Origin: Archangiaceae bacterium
GTDB lineage: Bacteria > Myxococcota > Myxococcia > Myxococcales > Myxococcaceae
Length of the DNA: 64,000 nt
Assembly (NCBI GenBank): GCA_016714225.1
Contig: JADJNS010000004.1
Location: 62,001 to 126,000 of the forward strand
Direction of reading: 5' to 3'
The first letter of the stretch is position 1. Each line of letters opens with the position of its first letter. Position numbers and translations under genes: made by a program. Shown one piece after another: positions 17,369 to 26,308 of the stretch. The notes beneath the pieces were generated by a model. The model made no database searches. It was not told the origin of the DNA and was given only the letters and a program-made list of their open reading frames with translations.

Positions 17369-18223
17369 ATGGCCGGCATTCTCGCAGGCATCGTTCTACT
17401 GCTGGTCACCGGCTCGGTCTTCTTCTTCAGCCTGGTGATCGCCGGGGTTCTGTCGAAGGCGTACGAGCAGTACCAAGAGCGCTACGTCGTCAAGTCGATG
17501 AACGACTTGAGCGACATGTTCCTCTTCATCGACCCGCGTCAGATGCTGATTCTGAACGTGGCCTCGATGTGCTTGCTCGGCCTGTTCAGCTACGTGGTGT
17601 TCAACCCGCTGGTCGCGGTGGGCGCGACCATCTTCGGCTTCTTCCTGCCGATGCTGCTGGTGAAGCACTACCGGCTGCGGCGCATCAAGAAGTTCAACAC
17701 CCAGCTGGTCGATGCGCTGCAGGCGATGGCCAACGCGTTCAAGGCCGGCCTCACCTTCCAGCAGGCGATCGAGCACGTGGCGCGCGAGGCGATGCCTCCG
17801 CTCAGCCAGGAGTTCGGCCTGTTCGTGAAGGAAGCCAAGCTGGGCGTGCCCATCGAAGAGGCACTGGTGAACATGGGCAAGCGGGTGGGCAGCGACGACC
17901 TCGAGCTGGTGGTCACCGCGACCAACATCTCGCGGCAGCTGGGCGGCAACATGGCCGAGATGTTCGAGACGCTCTCGGGCACCATTCGCGAGCGCTTTCG
18001 CCTCGAGGGCAAGATCGACGCGCTCACCAGCCAGGGCAAGCTGCAGGGCTGGGTGGTCGCCGCGATGCCGTTGGTGCTGGGCATGGTGCTCAACTACATG
18101 CGGCCCGATCTGATGCAGCCGATGCTCGATCACATCTTCGGCTACATCCTGGTGGGCGCCATCGGGCTGATGGAGATCATGGGCATTCTGATCATTCGCC
18201 GCATCGTCAACATCGACATCTGA
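17369..18223 (+). CDS. tadB: Tad pilus inner-membrane platform protein TadB
   Basis: 284 residues. Membrane helices at about residues 5-28, 60-80 and 85-105 and at the C-terminus flank a T2SSF domain (LVDALQAMANAFKAGLTFQQ, then GSDDLELVVTATNISRQLGG). This type II secretion system F domain anchors the assembly ATPase at the membrane. The next gene is the companion tadC, with its own AAGGAG ribosome site 13 bases after this stop. Order cpaB-tadB-tadC is typical except that the ATPase gene tadA normally precedes tadB and is missing here. Confidence 0.92.
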   Translation: MAGILAGIVLLLVTGSVFFFSLVIAGVLSKAYEQYQERYVVKSMNDLSDMFLFIDPRQMLILNVASMCLLGLFSYVVFNPLVAVGATIFGFFLPMLLVKHYRLRRIKKFNTQLVDALQAMANAFKAGLTFQQAIEHVAREAMPPLSQEFGLFVKEAKLGVPIEEALVNMGKRVGSDDLELVVTATNISRQLGGNMAEMFETLSGTIRERFRLEGKIDALTSQGKLQGWVVAAMPLVLGMVLNYMRPDLMQPMLDHIFGYILVGAIGLMEIMGILIIRRIVNIDI

Positions 18224-18236
18224 AGGAGCCGTTTCG

Positions 18237-19127
18237 ATGCATGAGATTTTGACGAACATCTTGATGGGCGGCGCGGCGGTGTTCTGCGCCGGCGCGATCG
18301 GCTTTCTCGCCGTCGGCCTCTATACGAACGTCTTCGAGCGCTTCCTCACCGAGGTGAAAGAAGAGTCGGCCGGCGGTGTGTCGGGCGCGGGCAGCGTGGT
18401 GATTCGCCGGCTGGGCACCGCCAACCGGCGCTTCATGTGGCCGGGCTACGAAGACCGCCGCCGCCGGGCGCTGATCAAGTCGGGCGAGCCGAAGGGCTAC
18501 AAGCCCGAAGACATCATGGCACTGCAGGAGATCGGCTTCGTCGTCGGTCTGCTGTTCGGCCTGGTGCTGACCAACGCGATCGGCATGAACCTGGCCGGCT
18601 CGCTGGTGGTCGCGCTGATCGGTCTGTTCTACCCGCTGATCTGGCTGAACGATCAGGTCAAGCGCCGCCACCTGCAGATCAGCCGGGCGCTGCCCTTCAA
18701 CCTCGACCTGCTCACCCTGTCGGTCGAAGCGGGCCTCGACTTCACCGCGGCGCTCGCCAAGGTGGTCGAGAAGGGCAAGCCGGGGCCGCTCAAAGACGAG
18801 CTGCAGGTGGTCTTGAAGCAGCTCAAGATGGGCAAGACCCGCGAAGAGGCGCTCAAGGCGATGATCGCCCGCGTCGATCTCCCCTCGCTCTCGCAGTTCG
18901 TCACCGCGCTGGTGCAGGCCGACAAGATGGGCACGTCGCTCGGCAAGGTGCTGCGCATTCAGTCGACCCAGATGCGCATCGATCGCACCCAGCGCGCCGA
19001 GAAGCTCGCCAACGAGGCGCCGGTGAAGATGCTGTTCCCGCTGATCGCTTGCATCTTCCCCACCGTGTTCATGGTGCTGTTCGGCCCGATCGTGTTCGCG
19101 TTCATGTTCGGCAACGTCACCGGCTAA
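18237..19127 (+). CDS. tadC: Tad pilus inner-membrane platform protein TadC
   Basis: 296 residues, ATG with AAGGAG upstream. Like TadB it has paired N-terminal helices, a T2SSF domain (LPFNLDLLTLSVEAGLDFTA, then LPSLSQFVTALVQADKMGTS) and C-terminal helices (APVKMLFPLIACIFPTVFMV). TadB and TadC form the inner-membrane core for pilus extension. After its stop there is a 150-base gap before the FHA genes with no strong hairpin-T terminator visible. Confidence 0.92.
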   Translation: MHEILTNILMGGAAVFCAGAIGFLAVGLYTNVFERFLTEVKEESAGGVSGAGSVVIRRLGTANRRFMWPGYEDRRRRALIKSGEPKGYKPEDIMALQEIGFVVGLLFGLVLTNAIGMNLAGSLVVALIGLFYPLIWLNDQVKRRHLQISRALPFNLDLLTLSVEAGLDFTAALAKVVEKGKPGPLKDELQVVLKQLKMGKTREEALKAMIARVDLPSLSQFVTALVQADKMGTSLGKVLRIQSTQMRIDRTQRAEKLANEAPVKMLFPLIACIFPTVFMVLFGPIVFAFMFGNVTG

Positions 19128-19277
19128 AGACGGGTCAGCTTGCGCCCGACCCACTTCGCACTGCGTCGCTGCCTGCTCCGGTGTAGCGCGACGTACCCTG
19201 AGCGGGCTCGTCGCGGCCGCCTCTCGTTGCGCGCGTCTCGAACGCGACCTGACCCGGTTCCTGCTTCGGTTTGACCC

Positions 19278-21245
19278 ATGGCCTTTCGGCTGTTCATCGC
19301 CAGGGGCCAGAGCCAGGGTCAGCAGTTCATCGCCATGCAGCCGATGGTGTTCATCGGCCGCGATGCGTCGTGCGACGTGGTGCTTTCGGACCCCGGCGTC
19401 TCGTCGCGTCACGTGCGCATCACCGAGCGCGACGGCCACTACTTCGCGGTCGACCTGCAGAGCTCGAACGGCACGCTGCTGAACGGCGCGCCGCTGGCGG
19501 TCGAGCGGGAGATCGTCAGCGGCGACTCGCTCGGGGTGGGCACTGCGGTGGTGCAGCTGTCGCTGCTCGAGGTGCCCGACGCGACGCTGCGCCGGCGGCT
19601 CAAGCCCACCGGAGTCGAGGTTGCGGGCAAGCGCGACACCGGCGAGCAGCTGCAGGCGCGGCCCCGCAAAGACGACGACGAGACCACCGCGCCGGCGGGC
19701 AGGCCGCTGCCGCGTGAGGCCCCCATCGATCGGCAGCGCTACGAGGTCGACACCGACAAGACGTCTCCGGTGGCGCCGGCGATTCGTTCGCCCACCTTCA
19801 AGGTCGACCTGCCGCCGCCGCGGCCTTCGCTGCCTCCGCCGCCGCGGCCCTCGCTCGCCAACCGCGCGGCAGGCGCGGCGACGGTGGCGGCGCCGGCGCT
19901 CGAGCAGGTGTCGGCCACCGCGGGCACGGCCAGAGAGCTCTTGCCGGTGTCCGAGCGTGACCGGCAGCCCGGCGAGCCCGACCGCGCCACCCCCCTGGAG
20001 GGCACGCCCGCGCTGCCTTTGCCCTGGGCCGAGCCGCCCGAGGTGGGGGCGGGGGCCGAGCCGGCAGCGACGCTCGACCCCTCGGCGCTAGACGAGCCCG
20101 AGACTCCGCGCCTGCCCGCGGGGGTGAGCAGCTCGAGCGAAGACGCCGAGACGGCTTCGGTGCTGGTGCCGGCGCTTCAGGTGCTCAAGCGCACGCCCGA
20201 GGCGGCGAACGCCGACACGCAGCTGCGCGCGGTGACGCAGGTCGACGAGCCCACCGACGCGCGGGCGCCGGCGCAGCCGCAGCTCGAGGGGGCCGCGCTC
20301 GAGTCGGCCGCCGACCGCGCGCGCAAGAAGCGGCAGGCGCGCAGCACCCTGGGCGGGCAGCTGGGCTGGTACTGGGGCCAGCTGTCGCTGCGCACCCGCG
20401 TGGTGGTGGGCTCGGTGCTGGGGGTGGCGGTGGGCGGCCTGGCGTTCGCGCTGTTCGAGGTGTTCGCCCCGGAGCAGCACGGCGAGCTGCCGCCCGAGCC
20501 GAGCACCCTGGGGGCCCGGCCGATTCCGTACAGCTTCGGCTTTGGCCCCGAGGTCGACTACGAGCACGTCGACTTCAAGGAGCTCAAGTTCGAGGTGAAG
20601 TCGCCCACCGCGGCAGCGGTGATGCTGCACTATCGGGCGCACGACATCGGCGCCGACGAGGTGGCGATCACCGTGAACGGCACCGCGCTGGGGTATGTGC
20701 CGGCCGACGTGGGGCTGCCCGAGCGGGAGCTCGAGACGCTGGTGAGCCAGTTCGTCATCGCCCGCGGGGGCACCAACCTGCTGGTGTTCGACGACGTGCT
20801 GAACCCTCCTGGCAAAGAGCGCTGGAGCATCTCGGAGCTGTCGATCGAGCTGATCCCCGTGCCCGAGGTGACCGCCGACCAGGCGCTGGCCGCGGCCAGA
20901 GAGGCGCACGCGCGCGCCGAGCTGCTCGAGAAGCAGCGCGCCTCGGGCGACGACACGCTCTTCAACCTGTGGCGCACCTGCCGCCACGGGTGGATCTCGC
21001 TGTTGCCGCTGAAGGAAGAGAAGCGGGGGTGGCTGTGGGGTGAGCTCAAGCGCCACGCCGACGCGGCGCGCGGTGAGCTCGACACGCTGTGCGGCACCCT
21101 GATGCTCGACGCCAAGAAGCAGATCGAGCTCAAGAACCCCGAGGGCGCCCGCGAGATTCTCGAGGGGGTGCCGCGCTTCTTCCCCACCCGGGAGCACCCC
21201 TGTCAGGCCATCGCCGACGAGAAGCTGAAGGAGTACGACCTGTAG
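19278..21245 (+). CDS. FHA-domain membrane protein
   Basis: 655 residues. Residues about 20-95 are an FHA domain, which binds phosphothreonine peptides: VFIGRDASCDVVLSDPGVSS followed by RHVRI and SSNGTLLNG hold the key Arg, Ser, His and Asn positions. A Pro-rich linker follows, then one membrane helix at about residues 374-395 (VVVGSVLGVAVGGLAFALFE). The C-terminal 260 residues have a beta-rich part and then charged helices. The topology suggests a cytoplasmic sensor of Ser/Thr kinase phosphorylation linked to an outer domain. It follows the tad genes directly and precedes a second FHA protein, so it may regulate or dock the pilus machine. Confidence 0.85.
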   Translation: MAFRLFIARGQSQGQQFIAMQPMVFIGRDASCDVVLSDPGVSSRHVRITERDGHYFAVDLQSSNGTLLNGAPLAVEREIVSGDSLGVGTAVVQLSLLEVPDATLRRRLKPTGVEVAGKRDTGEQLQARPRKDDDETTAPAGRPLPREAPIDRQRYEVDTDKTSPVAPAIRSPTFKVDLPPPRPSLPPPPRPSLANRAAGAATVAAPALEQVSATAGTARELLPVSERDRQPGEPDRATPLEGTPALPLPWAEPPEVGAGAEPAATLDPSALDEPETPRLPAGVSSSSEDAETASVLVPALQVLKRTPEAANADTQLRAVTQVDEPTDARAPAQPQLEGAALESAADRARKKRQARSTLGGQLGWYWGQLSLRTRVVVGSVLGVAVGGLAFALFEVFAPEQHGELPPEPSTLGARPIPYSFGFGPEVDYEHVDFKELKFEVKSPTAAAVMLHYRAHDIGADEVAITVNGTALGYVPADVGLPERELETLVSQFVIARGGTNLLVFDDVLNPPGKERWSISELSIELIPVPEVTADQALAAAREAHARAELLEKQRASGDDTLFNLWRTCRHGWISLLPLKEEKRGWLWGELKRHADAARGELDTLCGTLMLDAKKQIELKNPEGAREILEGVPRFFPTREHPCQAIADEKLKEYDL

Positions 21246-21315
21246 AAGGCGACGCCGCCAGGGTCTACAATCTCGTCCGGTCGTCGTATTGCCTGTAGGT
21301 AGAGGTCACACAACC

Positions 21316-23067
21316 ATGGCTCCTCCTCCCAGCGGCGCGCCCCGGCGCCGTCCCACCAGCGCGAGCAACCCTCAAGCGCCCATCGTGCGCGCGCGCCGTC
21401 CCTCCAGCGCGTCGTCCCCGCCCGTGAGCAAGGGCGAGGGCGGGGTGAGGCTGGTCTGCCTCGCCGGGCCGCAGGCCGGCAGCGAGTACGTGCTGGAGGG
21501 CGACGAGATGGTGATCGGCCGCGCGGCCGACAACGCGATCTCGATTCCCGACACTTCGGTGTCGCGCAAGCACGTGCTCTTGCGCAACACCGGCAGCGGC
21601 TGGGCCGCCAGCGACATGGGCAGCGGCAACGGCACGCTGATCAACTCGAACGCCATCGCCGAAGAGACCCCGCTGTCGGACGGCGACGTGATCACCCTGG
21701 GCGACACCGAGCTCAAGATGGTGAGCGAGGGCGGCGCGCCTTCGGACACCGGCGACGCCGGGTCAGCGGCTCCGGTGCGGCGCAACCGCGACATACCGGT
21801 GAGATCGAGCCGGCCTCCGGTGCGCTCGAGCCGCAGCCGCATGCCGGTGGTCGACCCCGAGGCGGCGGCCAAGAAGCGCAAGCTGGTCATTCGCGTCGGC
21901 GCGGTGGTGGCGTTGCTGCTGCTGGCGGTGGTCGGCTGGCAGGTGAAGAAGGCGCAGCGCGAAGCGGCGGCGGTGGCCGGCGCGGCCAATCAGGAAAAGA
22001 AGCTGCAGGAGTGCCGCACCCTGGCCCAGAAGGGCAAGAACCTGGTGCTCGAGGGCAAGTGGGTCGAGGCCCGGGCGATCTTCGAAGAGGTCGGCAAGCT
22101 CAACCCCGACTTCGCGCAGGCGACGGTGCAGGTCTACATCGACAAGGCGGACAAAGAGATTCCCGCCCAGCAGGCGCTCGACGCGGCCGAGGCGGCGTTG
22201 ACCGCCAGCCCCACCAGGCTGGGCGTCGCCGCGAAAGAGCTCGAGAAGGTGGGCACCGACACCCAGCAGTACGAGCGGCGCGACAAGCTGCGCGCGATGC
22301 TCGAGAGCCGCGTCGATCAGAAGGTGAAAGACGCGCAGCAGCTGCTCGGCTCGACCGGTGATCGGGCGAAGATGGTTCAGCTCAAGGAGATGGGCGAAGA
22401 CCTGCTGGCGGTGAAGGCAGATCACCGCGAGGGCACCGACTTCAAGAAGATCGCCGACGACGCGATCGAGCGCATCGATCACCCGCCCACCTGCCCCTAC
22501 GGCACCTGTGGCGGCAAGTGCTGCCCGGCGCCCACCCCGTGGGTCGCGGTGCAAGAACGCTTCAAGAGCGGTGACCAGTCGGGCGCGTTCGCGATGGCGC
22601 AGCAGTGCGCTCCCAAGGCCTCGCAGTGCAAGCAGTTGCAGGATCAGATCAAGGACTTCATGGAGCGCTTCAAGAAGCTCGAGAGCCTGAACCCGGCCGA
22701 GCTGATCAAGCTGCAGGCGCTGGACAAGAAGATCGGCGGCGGCCCCTCGTCGCTCTCCAAGCAGATCGGGGTGCGCATCACCGCCACCTACCTGCGCAAG
22801 GCGTCGTCGTGCAAAGGCAAGAGCGATTGGGCGTGCGCGGCCGAGAACGCCAAGATCGTGCTCGATGCCGACCCGGGCAACATCGAGGCGGCCGACATCT
22901 TGAGGCAGGCCAAGGGCAACGCCAAAGAGCTCTACATGAAGGGCTACAGCATGAAGGCGCAAGACCCCGACGAGGCGATGCGCATCTTCAAGCAGGTGGT
23001 CGACATGACCTCGAACGACGACGAGTACCACCAGAAGGCGCTCAAGCAGCTGAACAAGGTCGAGTGA
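21316..23067 (+). CDS. FHA-domain membrane protein with helical repeats
   Basis: 583 residues, ATG at 21316; an in-frame GTG at 21289 is possible but lies close to a TACAAT at 21266-21271 that looks like a -10 box. The FHA domain spans about residues 45-135 (MVIGRAADNAISIPDTSVSR, KHVLL, GSGNGTLIN). A membrane helix sits near residues 192-210 (VIRVGAVVALLLLAVVGWQV). The C-terminal part is alpha-helical, TPR-like, with an odd cysteine cluster (CPYGTCGGKCCPAP) near residues 393-406. It resembles the preceding FHA protein in plan: FHA, helix, outer domain. Function inferred only. Confidence 0.84.
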   Translation: MAPPPSGAPRRRPTSASNPQAPIVRARRPSSASSPPVSKGEGGVRLVCLAGPQAGSEYVLEGDEMVIGRAADNAISIPDTSVSRKHVLLRNTGSGWAASDMGSGNGTLINSNAIAEETPLSDGDVITLGDTELKMVSEGGAPSDTGDAGSAAPVRRNRDIPVRSSRPPVRSSRSRMPVVDPEAAAKKRKLVIRVGAVVALLLLAVVGWQVKKAQREAAAVAGAANQEKKLQECRTLAQKGKNLVLEGKWVEARAIFEEVGKLNPDFAQATVQVYIDKADKEIPAQQALDAAEAALTASPTRLGVAAKELEKVGTDTQQYERRDKLRAMLESRVDQKVKDAQQLLGSTGDRAKMVQLKEMGEDLLAVKADHREGTDFKKIADDAIERIDHPPTCPYGTCGGKCCPAPTPWVAVQERFKSGDQSGAFAMAQQCAPKASQCKQLQDQIKDFMERFKKLESLNPAELIKLQALDKKIGGGPSSLSKQIGVRITATYLRKASSCKGKSDWACAAENAKIVLDADPGNIEAADILRQAKGNAKELYMKGYSMKAQDPDEAMRIFKQVVDMTSNDDEYHQKALKQLNKVE

Positions 23068-23071
23068 GCCG

Positions 23072-24178
23072 GTGAGCCCCGCGCGCCTCATTGCCGTGGC
23101 GGGGTGCGCAGCCGCGGGCGGGGCGAGCTTCTTGATCTTCGACCGGTGGGCGGGGCCCACGGTAGGTGGCTGCACCTTGCCCGCCGAGACGCCCGAGCAG
23201 GCCCAGGTGAGGGTGGCGAAGGCGCAGCTGCTCGCGGGCGAGCTCGAGGGCTGCCGCACCATCGACGCGCTGCGCGCCGTGCCGCGAAGCGACGTCGAGG
23301 CGCTGGCGGTGGTGTGCGTGTCGCTGCGGGCGCAGCGGGCCGGTCTCGACGAGGCGCGCGGGCGGGTCGAGCAGCACGACTTCGACGGCGCGGCCCGGGC
23401 GTTGGCGCGGGTGCCCCGCGACTCGGTCTTCGAGGCGCAGGTGAGTACGGTGCAGGCGCAGCTCACCGCCGAGGCCTCGCGGCGGCTCGAGGCGGCGAGC
23501 GAAGCGCTGACCCGCGCGGCGGACGAGGCCTCGGTCGACGCCGTCATCGCCGCGCTCGACGGCGTCGAGCGCCTCGACCCGAAGCTCGAGCAGGTGCGCC
23601 AGGTGCGGGCTCGCGCGAGTGAGGCGGCCGCGGCGATCGTCGCCCCCTGGGCCGAGGTGCAGCGGGCGTTCGACGGCGGCGACAGGGCCAAGGCGCTGCG
23701 CCTGGCCAAGGCCTGCGCCCCGAGGTCCGAGCTGTGCCAGCGCGGAGTAGAGCCGCTCAGCCGGTTGGTCGAGTACGCGCCGCGCGGCCTCAAGGCCGCC
23801 GAGCTGAAGGAGCAGCTCAAGCTCGCGCGGCAGATCTCGGACCACGAGAAGAGCCGACCGCGAGACGACGTCTCGCAGGCGCTGGCGTCGCAGTACGAGG
23901 CCGAAGCGCAGCGCTGCCGCCAGCAGGGTGACTGGCAGTGCGTCGATCGGCAGCTGGCGGCAGCCGAGGTGCTTCACGTCGCCTTCACCGACTTCACGCT
24001 GCAGGCGGGCTTGAACGCGCACGTCAGGGACCTGCTCGCAGAGGCGTACCGCTACGCGTCGGCCGACCCGGTGCGGGCGCGCGCGCTGCTGACCGAGCTG
24101 GCGGCCTTCACCCAGCTCGACGCGTACGGCAAAGAGCTGGCCGCCAAAGCGCGCGCGCACCTGCGGAAGGGCGAGTGA
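23072..24178 (+). CDS. Helical membrane-anchored protein of unknown function
   Basis: 368 residues, GTG start four bases after the FHA gene. The N-terminus (ARLIAVAGCAAAGGASFLIF) is a membrane anchor or signal; a lipobox is not convincing. The remainder is rich in Ala, Arg and Glu and consists of helices with TPR-like spacing, related in feel to the C-terminal part of the FHA protein upstream (both have the CAPxxxxC pattern in AKACAPRSELC and AQQCAPKASQC). They may be duplicated outer domains. The xseA gene overlaps its stop by four bases. Confidence 0.68.
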   Translation: MSPARLIAVAGCAAAGGASFLIFDRWAGPTVGGCTLPAETPEQAQVRVAKAQLLAGELEGCRTIDALRAVPRSDVEALAVVCVSLRAQRAGLDEARGRVEQHDFDGAARALARVPRDSVFEAQVSTVQAQLTAEASRRLEAASEALTRAADEASVDAVIAALDGVERLDPKLEQVRQVRARASEAAAAIVAPWAEVQRAFDGGDRAKALRLAKACAPRSELCQRGVEPLSRLVEYAPRGLKAAELKEQLKLARQISDHEKSRPRDDVSQALASQYEAEAQRCRQQGDWQCVDRQLAAAEVLHVAFTDFTLQAGLNAHVRDLLAEAYRYASADPVRARALLTELAAFTQLDAYGKELAAKARAHLRKGE

Positions 24179-25863
24179 AGCAGGGCGACCTCTTCGGCGG
24201 CGGCGCCCCTGCGCCCAAGCCGGCCTCCGAGCCGCAAGCGCCGGCCCCCGCGCCGCCCGCCAGGCCGGTGGTCGCGCCCGCGCCTGCCCCTCCTGCCGCC
24301 GCGGCGCCCGCGGCCGCCCGCCCGCCCGAGCCGCCGCGCGCGGCCCCCGCGCCGAACAAGGCGCCGCAGGTGAAGGCGGGCCCGCGGGTGCTCTCGGTGA
24401 GCGAGCTGACCAAGCAGATCAAAGAGACGCTCGAGCCGTCGTTCAGCCGGGTGCTGGTGCGCGGAGAGATCTCGGGCTTCAAGGGCCCCAACACCCGCGG
24501 CCACCTCTACTTCGCGCTCAAAGACGCCTGGGCGCAGGTCGACGCGCGGGTGTGGGCGACCACCGCGGCGAAGCTCAAGTTCGGGCTCAAAGACGGGCTC
24601 GAGGTGATCGCCGAGGGCAACCTCGATCTCTACCCCCCCTCGGGTCGCTACGCGCTGATCGTGCAGAAGCTCGAGCCGGCGGGCCTGGGCGCCCAGGCGC
24701 TGGCCTTCGAGCAGCTCAAGCAGAAGTTGCTGGCCGAGGGGCTGTTCGGCGACAAGCGCAAGAAGCCGAAGCTCAAGGTACCGGTGCTGCCGCGGCGCAT
24801 CGGGGTGGTGACGTCGATCACCGGCGCGGCGCTGCGCGACTTCGTGAAGGTGCTCTACCGCCGCCACCCGCGGCTCTCGATTCTGGTCGCCAACGCGCGC
24901 GTGCAGGGCGACGGCGCGGCGATCGAGATCGAGGGCGGCATTCGGCGGCTGGCCCGCACCGACGTCGACGTGATCGTGGTCACCCGCGGCGGCGGCTCGG
25001 CCGAAGACCTGTGGGCCTTCAACGAAGAGCGCGTGGTGCGCGCGATCTACGACAGCCCGGTGCCGGTGATCTCGGCGGTGGGGCACGAGGTCGACGTCAC
25101 CCTGGCCGACTTCGTGGCCGATCACCGCGCCGCCACCCCCAGCCACGCCGCCGAGGCGCTGGCGCCGGTGCTGGCCGACCTCGAGCTGAACCTGGCCCGG
25201 CAGCGGCAGCGGCTGCACAAGGCGGTCGAGCGCTCGATGGTGGGTCAGCGCGCGGTGCTCGACCGGTTCGCCCGCAAGCTCGGAGACCCCCGCCGCGGGC
25301 TCTCGCAGCACCAGCTCAAGCTCTCCGAGCTCTCTGACCGCATGGTCTCGGCGCTGCGCCGCGGGCACCAGCGGCGCACCGCGGCGCTCAAAGAGCTCGA
25401 GCGGCGCATCGGCCGCGCCCGGCCCCAGGCGCGGCTGCAGGCGGTGCGCGAGCGCCTGGCCCAGGCCTCGCTGCGGCTGCACCGCGCCGGCAACGCGATG
25501 ATTCGCGGCCAGCGCGCCCACCTGCACGAGCTGAAGGTGCAGCTGCAGTCGCACGCGCCTCGGCCCAAGCTCCACGCCGAGCGGCTGCGCCTGCGCGGCG
25601 AGGTCGAGCGGCTGGCCAAGCTGTTCAAGACGAAGTTCGCCCGGCAGCACGACCGCCTGCACGCGCTCGAGCGCAGGCTCGAGGCGCTCTCGCCGCTCAA
25701 GGTGCTGGCGCGCGGGTACTCGATCACCCGCCTGCAAGACGGGCACGTGGTGACCGACGTGGCCCAGGCGCCGCCCGGCACCCGGGTGCGGGTGCTGCTC
25801 AACGACGAGCAGGAGCTCGACGCCGTGGTCGAGGGCGTTCGCGGCTCGCGCCAAAAGGGCTGA
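24175..25863 (+). CDS. xseA: Exodeoxyribonuclease VII large subunit
   Basis: 562 residues; GTG overlapping the previous stop by four bases. Residues 1-65 are a low-complexity Ala/Pro extension not found in the E. coli protein. The OB-fold N-domain follows (SFSRVLVRGEISGFKGPNTR, GHLYFALKD), then the catalytic part with IGVVTSITGAALRDF, ARVQGDGAAIEI, VVTRGGGSAEDLWAFN and SAVGHEVDVTLADFVADHRA. The C-terminal coiled coil and LKVLARGYSITRLQDG are typical. With XseB it degrades single-stranded DNA. The small subunit gene is nine bases downstream. Confidence 0.96.
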   Translation: MKQGDLFGGGAPAPKPASEPQAPAPAPPARPVVAPAPAPPAAAAPAAARPPEPPRAAPAPNKAPQVKAGPRVLSVSELTKQIKETLEPSFSRVLVRGEISGFKGPNTRGHLYFALKDAWAQVDARVWATTAAKLKFGLKDGLEVIAEGNLDLYPPSGRYALIVQKLEPAGLGAQALAFEQLKQKLLAEGLFGDKRKKPKLKVPVLPRRIGVVTSITGAALRDFVKVLYRRHPRLSILVANARVQGDGAAIEIEGGIRRLARTDVDVIVVTRGGGSAEDLWAFNEERVVRAIYDSPVPVISAVGHEVDVTLADFVADHRAATPSHAAEALAPVLADLELNLARQRQRLHKAVERSMVGQRAVLDRFARKLGDPRRGLSQHQLKLSELSDRMVSALRRGHQRRTAALKELERRIGRARPQARLQAVRERLAQASLRLHRAGNAMIRGQRAHLHELKVQLQSHAPRPKLHAERLRLRGEVERLAKLFKTKFARQHDRLHALERRLEALSPLKVLARGYSITRLQDGHVVTDVAQAPPGTRVRVLLNDEQELDAVVEGVRGSRQKG

Positions 25864-25872
25864 GCATTTGTT

Positions 25873-26253
25873 ATGCCTTCTCTCGTGCCTGCCAAAGACG
25901 CCAAGAACGGTGAGCAGTACAGCGACGTCGTGCAGCGGCTGCAGGCGCTGGTCGAGCAGCTCGAAGGTGGCGGCCTCTCGCTCGAAGACTCGCTCGAGAA
26001 GTTCGCCGAGGGCATTCAGCTGGTGCGCAAGGGCGAGAAGCTGCTCAGCGAGGCCGAGAAGCGCATCGAGCAGCTGTTGAGCGACGACAGCGGCACCAAG
26101 GTGGTGCCGCTCGAGCTCAAGGAGACCGGTCAAGAGCCGCAGGCCCAGGCGAAGCGCCCGGCCGCGGCACCCGCTGCGCAGCCGAACCCGCAGCAGCAGC
26201 AGCGCCGGGGCGGCCCGCCGGGCGGCTCCGACGAAGACGACGTGCCGTTCTAG
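25873..26253 (+). CDS. xseB: Exodeoxyribonuclease VII small subunit
   Basis: 126 residues. Residues about 15-75 are the XseB helical hairpin (VVQRLQALVEQLEGGGLSLE, DSLEKFAEGIQLVRKGEKLL). The family is usually about 80 residues; here a Gln/Pro-rich tail with an acidic end (SDEDDVPF) adds about 45, resembling the acidic tails of single-stranded-DNA-binding proteins. That resemblance is an observation only. It forms exonuclease VII with XseA. Confidence 0.93.
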   Translation: MPSLVPAKDAKNGEQYSDVVQRLQALVEQLEGGGLSLEDSLEKFAEGIQLVRKGEKLLSEAEKRIEQLLSDDSGTKVVPLELKETGQEPQAQAKRPAAAPAAQPNPQQQQRRGGPPGGSDEDDVPF

Positions 26254-26308
26254 AGAGCCGATACCCGTCTCCAGCGGCGGGGGGCGCTGTGGTAGAGGCG
26301 TCGCCCCA

